From contig NZ_JWTB01000033.1 of assembly GCF_000813845.1 (NCBI RefSeq), positions 34,405 through 98,404 on the forward strand: a DNA stretch of 64,000 nucleotides, read 5' to 3'. A program made the position numbers and the translations under genes. Shown here one piece after another: positions 14,627-22,802 of this stretch (within the stretch, counting starts at the first letter, position 1; every line of letters starts with the position of its first letter). The notes beneath the pieces are model-generated. The model worked only from the letters and a program-made list of their open reading frames with translations, was not told the DNA's origin and did no database searches. This stretch comes from Pseudarthrobacter phenanthrenivorans. GTDB taxonomy: Bacteria > Actinomycetota > Actinomycetes > Actinomycetales > Micrococcaceae.

Positions 14627-17362
14627 TTAGACGAGTCCAGTCAGATCACCCCTTGAAGTCACGCCCAGTTTGGTGAAGACCTGGTACAGATGGCCTTCCA
14701 CCGTGCGGACAGACACGCCCATTTCCATGGCGATGTCACGGTTGGAGGCACCGCGGCCGGCCATCCGGGCAATTTGCCGTTCCCGGCTGGTCAGCAGGGG
14801 GCTCCCGCTGCTGGGCACAATGGGCAGGTTCGCCACCGTGGCGGCGAGGATGTCCAGCCGGGCCTGCGCGGTCCTGGCCGAGAGGGAGTCGCCGTCCTGG
14901 CGGGCGAAGTCGACAGCCAGGGCCATGCACCGCGCCTCCACGGCATCGAGTTCCAGGGTGGCTGCGAGTTCGCCGCCTTCGAGGAGGGTTTTGGCGTCCT
15001 TGGTCCGGGTTCCGACGGCGATCAGCCGTGAGACCTCGGCCAGCGGGCCCTGCCGGTTGCCGGCGATCTCCTCCAGGAGGCGGAAATCCGCGTCACTGCC
15101 GTTGACGGTTGCCGCCAGCAGGTAGACGCCGGCCACGGTGTGCCGGCCCGCCTCCATGTTGCGGCGGGTGCCCTGCTTGAGGGCTGCGGCCGCTTCCGGG
15201 TCTCCCAGCCAGCGGCCGGCAACGAGCGTGCAGAACTCGATGATGCTCTCCGCCGCGAACCCGGCCTTGCCGGGTGTCTTTTGCAGCTTCGCCAGGTACT
15301 TGCGGGCCAGGGCGGCGTTCCCGGCCTGCGCGTAGGCCAGGGCAGTGGCTGCGTAGGCGGTGCGCAACGCGGCCTGGACCGGCTGCAGCTCCAACTGGGC
15401 AGCGGCGGAAATCAAGGGTTCCAGGGCTGCTTCGCCCCGGCCGGAGAATGCGTACGCGACGCCGGCTGCGAGTTCGGTGGCGGCGCTGCGGTACGGAAGC
15501 CGGTGGGGCTGCCCTGCGCTGAAGGGGTTCAGGAGGTCAATGCAGCGCCTCCACTGGCCGGCCATCAACAGGACAAAGTAGGCCTCCCGGGTGTAGTGCT
15601 CACGCAGGCCCACGATGTGCGAGTAATCGGTGAGTTGACCGCCGAGTTGCCGCATGAGGCCCAGGGCGTCCATTTCGCGGCCTGTCAGCGCGAGTGCGCC
15701 CATCAGGAGGACAGCGGACTGGATCCGGAACCCGGGGTCCGGGTTGGCCGCAGGATCGGCCGCACGCTCCAGGGCCGGGATCATGGCCGCGTAGTCGCCG
15801 GCGTGCGCCTGGTATTCGAATTCACTCAGCGAGATGCGGTTCGCCGCAACCGCCGCCGGGGCCGGCCACTGCGGATGCTCGCCGAATTGGTCCAGCCGCT
15901 CCCGGGCCGAGCGGAGCAGTTCCGGGACTTTGCCGGCCTGCTCCGGGATGAACAGCATGACCCTGGCCTTGGCCGCAATGACCTGGGCGTACTCTGCCGG
16001 GTCCAGGGCCTCAAGTTCGGGGTGCGAGATGTCATCCAGGGCAGCCAGGGCCTGGACGGGCATGTCGAGGAGAAGGTAGGCGGCGGCCTTCTGGCGTTGG
16101 GCCGGAGCCCATTCGGCGTCGGTCCGCTGCAGCATGTCCGCGTAGGTCAGGGCGAACCGGGGGTCGAAGAGCTGGACGGCGGCCTGGGCGGCTGCAAGTG
16201 CCAGCGCCGGGCTCAGCTCGGCTTCGCATTCGTGCGTCCAGGCGGCAAAGGACATGAGCTCTTCCACCGTGAGGGTGGCGGGGTCCGGTTCCTGGCCGCC
16301 CAGCAGGATGCTCCGGAGTTCGCGGCGGCGGGAAATACTGAGCCAGGTCCTGACAACGTCACCGATGTATTTTTCGCGCAGTGACACCCAGCGCTGCTCG
16401 GAGTCGTCAATCTCCAGCAGGCCGCCGTCCTCCATGTCCGCGACCACGTCCGCGCCGTAGATGGCGGTGAGGCTGGACAGCTCCACCCGTCGGGCGCAGG
16501 AGAGCATTTCGATGACTTCCCGCGTTTGCGGTGTTTCCCTCGACCAGCGGGACCGGACGATGTCGTCAAGGCTTGCTGCGCCGTCCAGCACCACCTTGTC
16601 CCGCAGTGTCCAGACGGAGTCCGACAGGACCAGGTTTCCGGAGAGCTGCTGCTCGGTGACCAGGGCTTTGAGCAGCAGGGGGTTGCCTCCCACCATCTGG
16701 TGGTAGGTGCTGACCAGGGATGAGGCCACCCGGTGGCCCAGCAGCGACAGCAGGACCTGCCGGGTCTGCAGCTCGTTGAGGTTGCCCAGCCGCACCTCGG
16801 TCAGCTTGCGGTCGGTCAGCAGCCAGTGGAAGTCTGCCGGCAGGTCGCTTGTATTCGGTGCGACGGCGACGATCTTTGCGGTGCCGGTGAGCAGGACGTT
16901 CAAGAGCACGCCGGCACTCATGTCGTCAATGGTGGCGGAGGTGTCCAGGGTGATGATGCAGGGCCGGCCTGCGGCGTCGCTGCGGATCAGGGAGGTGATG
17001 CCGCGAAGGATGGCCGTGGGCGAACCCATATACGCCTGCGGGAGCCGGGCCAGCAGGAACGACAGGCAGCCATAGGGGGTGGTGGAGCCTGACGGGCCGG
17101 TGCGCAGCTGCAGGGACCAGACATCGGGGCCGAGGTCCGCTACGGCGGCGCGGGCCAGGGACGACTTGCCAACTCCCCTGGCTCCGGTGATGACGACACC
17201 CAGCGAATGTTCGCTGGTCAGTGCGGTGCGCACGGCGTCGAGGTTGGCGCTCCGTGCGGACATGGACCATTGCAGGCCCTCCGGTGCCGCGGAGGATGGT
17301 GTGGGCAGCCCGTCACCTTGCGGTGTTGACCCACGTCCCCAGCTGAGTGGCTCGATCGACAT
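14627..17362 (-). CDS. Giant LuxR-family ATPase regulator (LAL/MalT-like), first of a tandem pair
   Basis: A 911-residue regulator with the same plan as its downstream neighbour: N-terminal ATPase with Walker A TGARGVGKSSLARA (near 59-72), a long helical repeat region, and a C-terminal LuxR helix-turn-helix (LTSRERQIARM ... ASNRDIAMEMGVSVRTVEGHL). The two are clearly paralogous in the HTH but divergent elsewhere. The ATG at 17362 is preferred because AGGGG lies 9 bases upstream; a TTG at 17386 is in frame. It follows pth by 110 bases on the same strand. A perfect 8-bp inverted repeat (17374-17399) sits just before the ribosome site and could be an autoregulatory operator. Confidence 0.9.
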   Translation of the reverse strand: MSIEPLSWGRGSTPQGDGLPTPSSAAPEGLQWSMSARSANLDAVRTALTSEHSLGVVITGARGVGKSSLARAAVADLGPDVWSLQLRTGPSGSTTPYGCLSFLLARLPQAYMGSPTAILRGITSLIRSDAAGRPCIITLDTSATIDDMSAGVLLNVLLTGTAKIVAVAPNTSDLPADFHWLLTDRKLTEVRLGNLNELQTRQVLLSLLGHRVASSLVSTYHQMVGGNPLLLKALVTEQQLSGNLVLSDSVWTLRDKVVLDGAASLDDIVRSRWSRETPQTREVIEMLSCARRVELSSLTAIYGADVVADMEDGGLLEIDDSEQRWVSLREKYIGDVVRTWLSISRRRELRSILLGGQEPDPATLTVEELMSFAAWTHECEAELSPALALAAAQAAVQLFDPRFALTYADMLQRTDAEWAPAQRQKAAAYLLLDMPVQALAALDDISHPELEALDPAEYAQVIAAKARVMLFIPEQAGKVPELLRSARERLDQFGEHPQWPAPAAVAANRISLSEFEYQAHAGDYAAMIPALERAADPAANPDPGFRIQSAVLLMGALALTGREMDALGLMRQLGGQLTDYSHIVGLREHYTREAYFVLLMAGQWRRCIDLLNPFSAGQPHRLPYRSAATELAAGVAYAFSGRGEAALEPLISAAAQLELQPVQAALRTAYAATALAYAQAGNAALARKYLAKLQKTPGKAGFAAESIIEFCTLVAGRWLGDPEAAAALKQGTRRNMEAGRHTVAGVYLLAATVNGSDADFRLLEEIAGNRQGPLAEVSRLIAVGTRTKDAKTLLEGGELAATLELDAVEARCMALAVDFARQDGDSLSARTAQARLDILAATVANLPIVPSSGSPLLTSRERQIARMAGRGASNRDIAMEMGVSVRTVEGHLYQVFTKLGVTSRGDLTGLV

Positions 17363-17373
17363 GAACTTTTCCC

Positions 17374-17399
17374 CTACATCCTGCAATAGCGGGATGTAG
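17374..17399. promoter_or_regulatory. Inverted repeat in the leader of the first LuxR regulator
   Basis: CTACATCC (17374-17381) and GGATGTAG (17392-17399) are perfect inverted copies separated by 10 bases, ending 12 bases before the regulator's ATG. The size and spacing suit a dimeric HTH operator; an RNA hairpin masking the ribosome site is the alternative. Confidence 0.5.
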
Positions 17400-17471
17400 C
17401 CCCATTGCTCCCCCGCATAGGAAGAAGAGTACCCCGAGGCACAGACAAGGAAATAGGGTCGAACGGAACTT

Positions 17472-18077
17472 TTACGATTCGGGTTGCCGTGATCCCGGTT
17501 TGGCCGGGTGGAACTTCTGCTGTGCAGCGGTCAAACCGTCGCGGAGCAGGGACTCCACGGCGTCTGCGGCATCGTCGAGCAGGAACGGCAGTTCCTTCCG
17601 TTCCGTGGTGCCGAAATCGCGGAGCACGTAGTCGGCGGTGTCCATCCGGCCGGGCGGTCTGCCCACTCCCACCCGGACCCGCAGGTAGTCCTTGGTGGCC
17701 AGGGCCTTGGAAATGTCCCGCAGACCGTTGTGGCCGCCTTCGCCGCCGCCAAGCTTAAGTTTGACCGTGTTGAAGGGAATGTCGATCTCGTCATGGACGG
17801 CCACCACATGGTCTGCGGGGATGCCGTAGAAGTTTGCAAGTGCGGAGACAGGGCCGCCGGATACATTCATGTAGCTCATGGGCTTGGCCAGGACCACCCG
17901 CGGTCCGCCAATGCCCAGCCGGCCTTCGAGGACCTGGGCCCGGGCCTTGTGCGCCTTGAATCCCGCTCCAATGCGGGTGGCGAGTTCGTCAAGGACCATC
18001 TGGCCTACGTTGTGCCTGTTGCCTTGGTACTGTGCGCCGGGGTTGCCGAGGCCAACGATCAGCCAGGTATCTGTCAT
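17472..18077 (-). CDS. pth: Peptidyl-tRNA hydrolase
   Basis: Cleaves the ester bond of peptidyl-tRNA released from stalled ribosomes, recycling tRNA. The 201-residue protein has the full Pth signature: VGLGNPGAQYQGNRHNVG (with the catalytic histidine), KPMSYMNVSG, AVHDEIDIPF and GGGEGGHNGLRDI, the residues equivalent to E. coli Asn68, Asp93 and Asn114. The ATG at 18077 follows AGGATTGACTCC; an in-frame TTG lies 30 bases upstream. It follows rplY by about 100 bases, in the conserved actinobacterial glmU-prs-rplY-pth order. Confidence 0.97.
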   Translation of the reverse strand: MTDTWLIVGLGNPGAQYQGNRHNVGQMVLDELATRIGAGFKAHKARAQVLEGRLGIGGPRVVLAKPMSYMNVSGGPVSALANFYGIPADHVVAVHDEIDIPFNTVKLKLGGGEGGHNGLRDISKALATKDYLRVRVGVGRPPGRMDTADYVLRDFGTTERKELPFLLDDAADAVESLLRDGLTAAQQKFHPAKPGSRQPES

Positions 18078-18179
18078 GGAGTCAATCCTAGGGGGACGGT
18101 TAAGCAAGGTTCACTGGGCAGACACGGCAGTGGCCGGGCCCCTTGCGGGGTCCGGCCACTGCGCGGAACGCTGGAGTGG

Positions 18180-18800
18180 TTACTCGGCTGCGGCTTCTTC
18201 GGCTGCGGGAGCTTCCTCGGCTTCGCCCTCGGCGGCAGCTTCGGTTTCTGCTTCCTCGGCGATTTCGACGGCCTCGGAGATGTTCACCACGAGTGCTTCG
18301 GCGTCGGTCAGCAGGACAGTGCCCTTGGGCAGGACCAGGTCGGAGGCGTGGATGTGCTCACCGGCGGCGCGGCCTTCGATGTTCACGACGACGGACTCCG
18401 GGAGGTGCGTAGCCTCGGCTTCGAGGGACACCACGGTCAGTTCCAGGTTGTGTACGGTGCCGGGTGCGGTTTCGCCCTCAACGTGGACCGGAACGTCAAC
18501 CGTGACCTTCTCGCCCTGGCGGACGGTCAGGAGGTCGATGTGCTCGATGATCTGCTTTACGGGGTCACGCTGGACGTCCTTGACCAGGGCCAGGTGGCCT
18601 TCGCCGTTGATGTCCAGGGACAGCAGGGCGTTGGCGGTGCGGACGGCAAGGGTGGTGGCCTTTGCGGGCAGGGTGACGTGGATGGGCTCTGCGCCGTGGC
18701 CGTAGATGACGGCGGGGATCTGGTGGTTCGCGCGGGCGCGGCGGGCGTAGCCCTTGCCGAATTCGGTGCGCAGTTCTGCTGCGAGCTTCTGCTCAGACAT
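18180..18800 (-). CDS. rplY: 50S ribosomal protein L25/general stress protein Ctc
   Basis: Binds 5S rRNA in the large ribosomal subunit. The 206-residue long (TL5/Ctc) form has an N-terminal L25 domain (opening KLAAELRTEFGKGYARRARA, then IPAVIYGHG) and a C-terminal beta domain (about 95-180). It ends in a very acidic Ala/Glu tail that accounts for the last ~30 residues. The ATG follows CAAGGAGATTTCC. Upstream lies a 275-base gap with an 18-bp palindrome (18898-18915), so it is likely transcribed from its own promoter rather than only from prs. Confidence 0.95.
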   Translation of the reverse strand: MSEQKLAAELRTEFGKGYARRARANHQIPAVIYGHGAEPIHVTLPAKATTLAVRTANALLSLDINGEGHLALVKDVQRDPVKQIIEHIDLLTVRQGEKVTVDVPVHVEGETAPGTVHNLELTVVSLEAEATHLPESVVVNIEGRAAGEHIHASDLVLPKGTVLLTDAEALVVNISEAVEIAEEAETEAAAEGEAEEAPAAEEAAAE

Positions 18801-19020
18801 GGAAATCTCCTTGAAGACTAAACGGGGTTCAGCAAGGGCGGAGGTCTGGTGTGACCTTCAACGCCGGGCGGCCCGGAGGCGGCCCTTCAAGAAGGCAGTC
18901 CTTCAGCTGAAGGACAAGCAGACCCAGTCGATAACGGAGGCTATGCGCTCCCTCGCCAAGGTATCGGGATCCAGCTTACCAGCGGCGGGGCCTTTTCCTG
19001 AAAACGGCAACGGCGCCGGA
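18801..19020 (-). other. Leader region of rplY without a gene
   Basis: No coding potential recognised. A perfect 18-bp palindrome, GTCCTTCAGCTGAAGGAC, occupies 18898-18915, about 98 bases before the rplY start. It could form a leader hairpin. A ribosomal-protein autoregulatory leader is possible but not shown. Confidence 0.4.
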
Positions 19021-19067
19021 GGTTGAGCCTGTCGAACCGGCAAGGCCGGGCTTCGACAGGCTCAACC
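19021..19067. terminator. REP-like inverted repeat acting as prs terminator
   Basis: Perfect 16-bp arms, GGTTGAGCCTGTCGAA (19021-19036) and its complement (19052-19067), enclose a 15-base loop that contains a smaller CCGG/CCGG stem. It begins 9 bases after the prs stop. The GTTGAGCCTGTCGAA arm is of a type that recurs between genes in Arthrobacter-like genomes (recalled, not searched). Confidence 0.7.
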
Positions 19068-19075
19068 AGCGGATC

Positions 19076-20056
19076 CTAGGCCTTGCCGTCGAACAGGCTG
19101 GTGACGGAGCCGTCGTCGAACACCTCACGGATTGCGCGGGCAATCAGCGGCGCGATCGACAGCACGGTCAGCTGCGGGAAGCGCTGGGACGAGTTCAGCG
19201 GCAGGGTGTTCGTCACCACCACTTCACGCGCACCTGATTCGGACAGCCGGCGGGCGGCGGGGTCGGAGAAGACGGCGTGGGTGGCGGCGATGATGACATC
19301 CTTGGCGCCGGCGTTCTTCAGGACCGTCACGGCGCCGGAGATGGTTCCGCCGGTGTCAATCATGTCGTCGATCAGGACGCAGGTCCGGCCCTCGATCTGG
19401 CCCACCACGGTCTTGGACACGGCCTGGTTGGGCACGGTGAGGTCGCGGCTCTTGTGCACGAACGCGAGCGGCGCGCCGCCGAGGCGTTCGGCCCACTGCT
19501 CGGCAACCCGCACGCGGCCGGTGTCCGGGGAGACGACGGTGATGTTCTCTGCGTTCACCCGGGTGCGGATGTAGTCGGCGAGCAGCGGGATGGCCATCAG
19601 GTGGTCCACGGGGCCGTCGAAGAAGCCCTGGATCTGCGAGGTGTGCAGGTCCACGCTCATGATGCGGTCGGCGCCTGCCGTCTTGTAGAGGTCTGCCACC
19701 AGGCGGGCGGAGATCGGCTCGCGGCCGCGGCCCTTCTTGTCCTGCCGGGCGTAGGGATAGAACGGCGACACCACGGTGATGCGCTTGGCGGAGGCCCGCT
19801 TCAGCGAATCGATCATGATCAGCTGTTCCATGAGGTGGTTGTTCAGCGGCGCGGGATGCGCCTGGATGACGAAGGCGTCCGTGCCGCGGACACTCTCGCC
19901 GGCCCGGACGTAGATCTCGCCGTTCGCGAAGTCGTAGGCGTCAACGGGAAGGAGGTCAGTGCCGAGTTCCTTGGCGATCTCCCGGGCAAGCTCCGGATGG
20001 GCCCGCCCGGTGGCGAGCACCAGCTTCTTCTCGCCGTGCGCCGTAATTTCACTCAT
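19076..20056 (-). CDS. prs: Ribose-phosphate pyrophosphokinase
   Basis: Makes PRPP from ribose-5-phosphate and ATP for purine, pyrimidine, histidine, tryptophan and NAD synthesis. The 326-residue class I enzyme has VLATGRAHPELAREIAKELG at the N terminus, the ATP-site segment YPYARQDKKGRGREPISARL, DLHTSQIQGFF, and the PRPP loop CVLIDDMIDTGGTI. Its ATG lies 2 bases after the glmU stop with a GAGGG ribosome site inside the glmU end, so the two are translationally coupled. glmU-prs coupling links UDP-GlcNAc supply with nucleotide supply, as in Mycobacterium. Confidence 0.98.
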   Translation of the reverse strand: MSEITAHGEKKLVLATGRAHPELAREIAKELGTDLLPVDAYDFANGEIYVRAGESVRGTDAFVIQAHPAPLNNHLMEQLIMIDSLKRASAKRITVVSPFYPYARQDKKGRGREPISARLVADLYKTAGADRIMSVDLHTSQIQGFFDGPVDHLMAIPLLADYIRTRVNAENITVVSPDTGRVRVAEQWAERLGGAPLAFVHKSRDLTVPNQAVSKTVVGQIEGRTCVLIDDMIDTGGTISGAVTVLKNAGAKDVIIAATHAVFSDPAARRLSESGAREVVVTNTLPLNSSQRFPQLTVLSIAPLIARAIREVFDDGSVTSLFDGKA

Positions 20057-20058
20057 TG

Positions 20059-21537
20059 TTACTTGCCCTCTTCTGTAGATGCCCGGGTACTTGAGGAGTT
20101 CTTGGTGGCCGCCTGGGCCAGTTCGGCGGAGCGGGTTCCCGGACGGTTCGCGGGAACCCAGCCTTCGGCGTTGCGCTGAGCAGCGACGCTCAGCGCCAGC
20201 GCGCCGGCCGGTACGTCCTTGCGGATCACCGCGCCGGCGCCGCTGTAGGCGCCGTCCCCCACGGTGACCGGGGCAACAAAGACGGTGTTGGAGCCTGTAC
20301 GGACGCCCGAGCCGATCACCGTGCGGTGCTTCTTCTCGCCGTCGTAATTGGCCGTGATGTTGCCGCAGCCAATGTTGGTGTCCTCGCCGATTTCGGCATC
20401 GCCGGCGTATCCCAGGTGGGACAGCTTGGAGCCGCGGCCGATGGTGACGTTCTTGGTCTCGTAGAAGGCGCCGATCTTGCCCTTTTCGCCCAGGACGGTG
20501 CCCGGGCGCAGGTAGGTGAAGGGGCCGACGGCGGCGCGCGGGCCGATGACCGACCCGGAACCATGGGTGCGGACCACCGTGGCTCCTTCGCCCACCTGGA
20601 CGTCGGTCAGGGTGGTATCGGGACCCACAACGGCGTCCCTGGCGACGGTGGTGGCCCCGTGCAGCTGGGTGTTGGGCAGGAGGCGGACGTCCTCGTCCAG
20701 GGTGACGGAGGAGTCGATCCAGGTGGTGGCGGGGTCGACGACGGTGACGCCGGCGCGCATCCAGGCTTCCACGGTGCGTCGGTTCAGCTCGGCGCCCAGG
20801 GCGGCAAGCTGGACGCGGTCGTTGGCGCCTTCCACCTGCCAGCGGTCGGCGGTGACGACGGCGGCGACCCGGCCGCCTGCCTCACGGGCCAGTCCCAGCA
20901 CGTCGGTGAGGTATTTCTCGCCCTGCGAGTTGTCGGTGGTGACCTTGCCCAGCGCGCCGCGGAGCACCGCGGCGTCGAACGCGTAGATCCCTGAGTTGAC
21001 CTCGCGGACCAGCCGTTCAGCCTCGGAGGCGTCCTTGTGCTCGCGGATGCCGGTGACGGAGCCGTCGTCGCCGCGGAGGATGCGGCCATAGCCGGTGGCG
21101 TCGTCGAGGACTGCGGTGAGCACGGTGACGGCGTTGCCCTCGCGCTCATGGGTGGCGACGAGTTCGTCCAGGAGTTCGCCGGACAAGAGAGGCACGTCGC
21201 CGTAAGTGACCACCACGGTGCCGGCGAGCTCCCCGCCCGCGTCCAATACCTGCAGGGCGGCCTCGACGGCGCGGCCGGTGCCGGGAACGTCGTCCTGGTC
21301 CACGATGACGGCCTGCGGGTCGAGGGCCGATACGTGCTCCTCCACCAGGTCCCGCTCATGGCGCACCACGATGGCGAGCCGCTGCGGCGCGATGCTGCGG
21401 CCGGCGCGGAGGGCGTGGCCCACCATGGAGAGGCCGCCGATTTCGTGGAGGATCTTGGGGGTACGTGACTTCATCCGGGTACCGGCGCCTGCTGCCAGAA
21501 CGATTACAGCGGCCGGACCGGCATTCTCGGGGATCAC
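20059..21537 (-). CDS. glmU: Bifunctional GlcNAc-1-P uridyltransferase/glucosamine-1-P acetyltransferase
   Basis: Makes UDP-GlcNAc for peptidoglycan and cell-wall polymers. The N-terminal pyrophosphorylase domain opens with VIVLAAGAGTRMKSRTPKIL, followed by VTYGDVPLLSG. The C-terminal left-handed beta-helix acetyltransferase has hexapeptide repeats and the acetyl-CoA region (GYAGDAEIGEDTNIGCGNIT, NYDGEKKHRTVIG). I set the start at GTG 21537, behind AAGGAG, giving 492 residues; the open frame continues upstream through the tRNA-Gln gene and cannot be coding there. First gene of glmU-prs. Confidence 0.97.
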   Translation of the reverse strand: MIPENAGPAAVIVLAAGAGTRMKSRTPKILHEIGGLSMVGHALRAGRSIAPQRLAIVVRHERDLVEEHVSALDPQAVIVDQDDVPGTGRAVEAALQVLDAGGELAGTVVVTYGDVPLLSGELLDELVATHEREGNAVTVLTAVLDDATGYGRILRGDDGSVTGIREHKDASEAERLVREVNSGIYAFDAAVLRGALGKVTTDNSQGEKYLTDVLGLAREAGGRVAAVVTADRWQVEGANDRVQLAALGAELNRRTVEAWMRAGVTVVDPATTWIDSSVTLDEDVRLLPNTQLHGATTVARDAVVGPDTTLTDVQVGEGATVVRTHGSGSVIGPRAAVGPFTYLRPGTVLGEKGKIGAFYETKNVTIGRGSKLSHLGYAGDAEIGEDTNIGCGNITANYDGEKKHRTVIGSGVRTGSNTVFVAPVTVGDGAYSGAGAVIRKDVPAGALALSVAAQRNAEGWVPANRPGTRSAELAQAATKNSSSTRASTEEGK

Positions 21538-21640
21538 GTACGGGCTCTCCTTGCTTCGTTGTGCTGGCGCTTTGCGGCATCCGGCGGCGCAGGCCGCCAG
21601 GCACCGGGTGCCATCCTCGTGATCGCTCCTTGCGCAGCAG

Positions 21641-21712
21641 TTCCGCCCATAGGATTCGAACCTATACTCCACGGCTCCAAAGGCCGGGGTGCTGCCGTTA
21701 CACCAGAGCGGA
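21641..21712 (-). tRNA. tRNA-Gln, anticodon TTG
   Basis: A complete cloverleaf on the minus strand: 7-bp acceptor stem TCCGCTC/GGGCGGA (one G-T pair), D-arm with GTGTAACGGCAGCAC, anticodon loop CTTTGGA with TTG at 21678-21680, and T-arm GGTTCGAATCC. CCA is not encoded. The TCCGCTCTGGTGTAACGGCA start is typical of bacterial tRNA-Gln. It lies about 100 bases upstream of glmU, as in mycobacteria. Confidence 0.96.
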
Positions 21713-21845
21713 CCGTGCCGGAAGACTCAAGGCCCGGGCACAAGTCCCTATTTTGCCATGGGTTCAGGGCGCCGCGCGACACAGCACCTTCCGCCCAGCC
21801 CAGCCCCGCCGATTCCAGCCGCCGGCGGTGAGGCATGATGGGAAG

Positions 21846-22472
21846 GTGAGCAACAACCTTCCGCGGATGCGGATGACTGGCCTGCAGCGCAGGAGCCAGC
21901 TGATCGACGTCGGCCGGGGCCTTTTCGCCGCCCGCGGCCTGGACGGGACCACCATCGAGGAGATCGCCGCCTGTGCCGGAGTCTCCAAGCCGGTCATCTA
22001 CGAACACTTCGGCTCCAAGGAGGGGCTGTACACCGAAGTGGTCGACTGCGAGTTCCACATCCTGCTGGACGCAATCAACACCGCCCTCACCGAGGAAGCC
22101 AAGCCCCGCGTCCTCGTCGAACGTGCCGCCCTGGCCCTGCTCACCTACATCGAGGACCGGACGGAGGGGTTCCGGATCCTCATGCGGGACGCTCCCCCCT
22201 CGCAGCCCGAGGGCGCCTTCTCCACGCTGCTCTCCCACGTCACCGCCCGGGTGGAACATATCCTGTCGGACGAATTCTCCCGCCGCGGCTTCAGCGGCGA
22301 CGACGGCGCCATGTACGCCCAGATGCTTGTCGGCATGGTGGCCATGACCGGACAGTGGTGGCAGGACAGCCGGCGGCCCGACAAGCACACCGTCGCAGCG
22401 CACCTGGTCAACCTCGCCTGGAACGGCCTCACGGGACTCAAGAAAGACCCTGAGCTGCAGTCGGAACTCTAG
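21846..22472 (+). CDS. TetR-family transcriptional regulator
   Basis: A 208-residue one-component regulator. The TetR helix-turn-helix occupies about residues 12-60 (LIDVGRGLFAARGLDGTTIE, then EIAACAGVSKPVIYEHFGSK). A helical ligand domain with no recognised specificity follows. The GTG at 21846 is behind GGGAAG; an ATG at 21867 is also in frame. Gene order (glmU, TetR, mfd) corresponds to M. tuberculosis Rv1018c-Rv1020, where Rv1019 is a TetR regulator. Here it is oriented away from glmU and converges on the ABC-F gene. Targets unknown. Confidence 0.92.
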   Translation: MSNNLPRMRMTGLQRRSQLIDVGRGLFAARGLDGTTIEEIAACAGVSKPVIYEHFGSKEGLYTEVVDCEFHILLDAINTALTEEAKPRVLVERAALALLTYIEDRTEGFRILMRDAPPSQPEGAFSTLLSHVTARVEHILSDEFSRRGFSGDDGAMYAQMLVGMVAMTGQWWQDSRRPDKHTVAAHLVNLAWNGLTGLKKDPELQSEL

Positions 22473-22492
22473 GCCTCGCTGTAGTTCCGTGC

Positions 22493-22572
22493 GCGGGGAA
22501 GGGGGGTCATCCTCTGCATGCTGGCTCGTTCCTCGCCTCTGACGCATGCTGCCGGATAACCCCCTTCCCCGC
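22493..22572. terminator. Long-armed inverted repeat, probable terminator of the TetR gene
   Basis: GCGGGGAAGGGGG with GTCATCC (22493-22512) is complementary to GGATAAC with CCCCTTCCCCGC (22554-22572), with one mismatch/bulge. The 40-base loop carries two GCATGCTG direct copies. It begins 20 bases after the TetR stop. Confidence 0.6.
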
Positions 22573-22628
22573 TCGTGAGGCGACGTCACCACGCCGGGCG
22601 GCGGGCCTTCCGAAAGGAGCGCATCGCG

Positions 22629-22678
22629 GGGCATCGGGACGTGGAGGTCGCTCAGCGACCGGAGCGTCCCCTATGCCC
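22629..22678. repeat. Three-tier imperfect hairpin
   Basis: GGGCAT (22629-22634) pairs with ATGCCC (22673-22678). GGGACG (22636-22641) pairs with CGTCCC (22665-22670). GGTCGCT (22646-22652) pairs with AGCGACC (22654-22660). The helices are coaxial with small internal loops and a single-base tip. Confidence 0.75.
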
Positions 22679-22762
22679 TGTAAGCGTCGTCCCGAGGGCC
22701 CCGGCGCGAGCTTGCGAGTGTTGGGAAGGGACCTACGCGCTAAGCGACGCGGAAGGGCCGGC

Positions 22763-22781
22763 GCCCGGCACCAAACCGGGC
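22763..22781. terminator. Short hairpin after the ABC-F gene
   Basis: GCCCGG (22763-22768) and CCGGGC (22776-22781) with a 7-base loop, 22 bases past the minus-strand ABC-F stop. There is no T-run, so it is a weak candidate. Confidence 0.4.
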
Positions 22782-22802
22782 ACAGGAACCAGGCAAATTA
22801 GC

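Larger units (their letters stand above)
22473..22802. other. Gene-free structured intergenic block between convergent TetR and ABC-F genes
   Basis: No protein gene is supported. The block contains three separate inverted-repeat structures: 22493-22572, 22629-22678 and 22763-22781. The middle one stacks three helices. They may be transcription terminators for the two converging genes, intergenic repeat elements, or an RNA. The remainder shows no recognisable feature. Confidence 0.7.
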
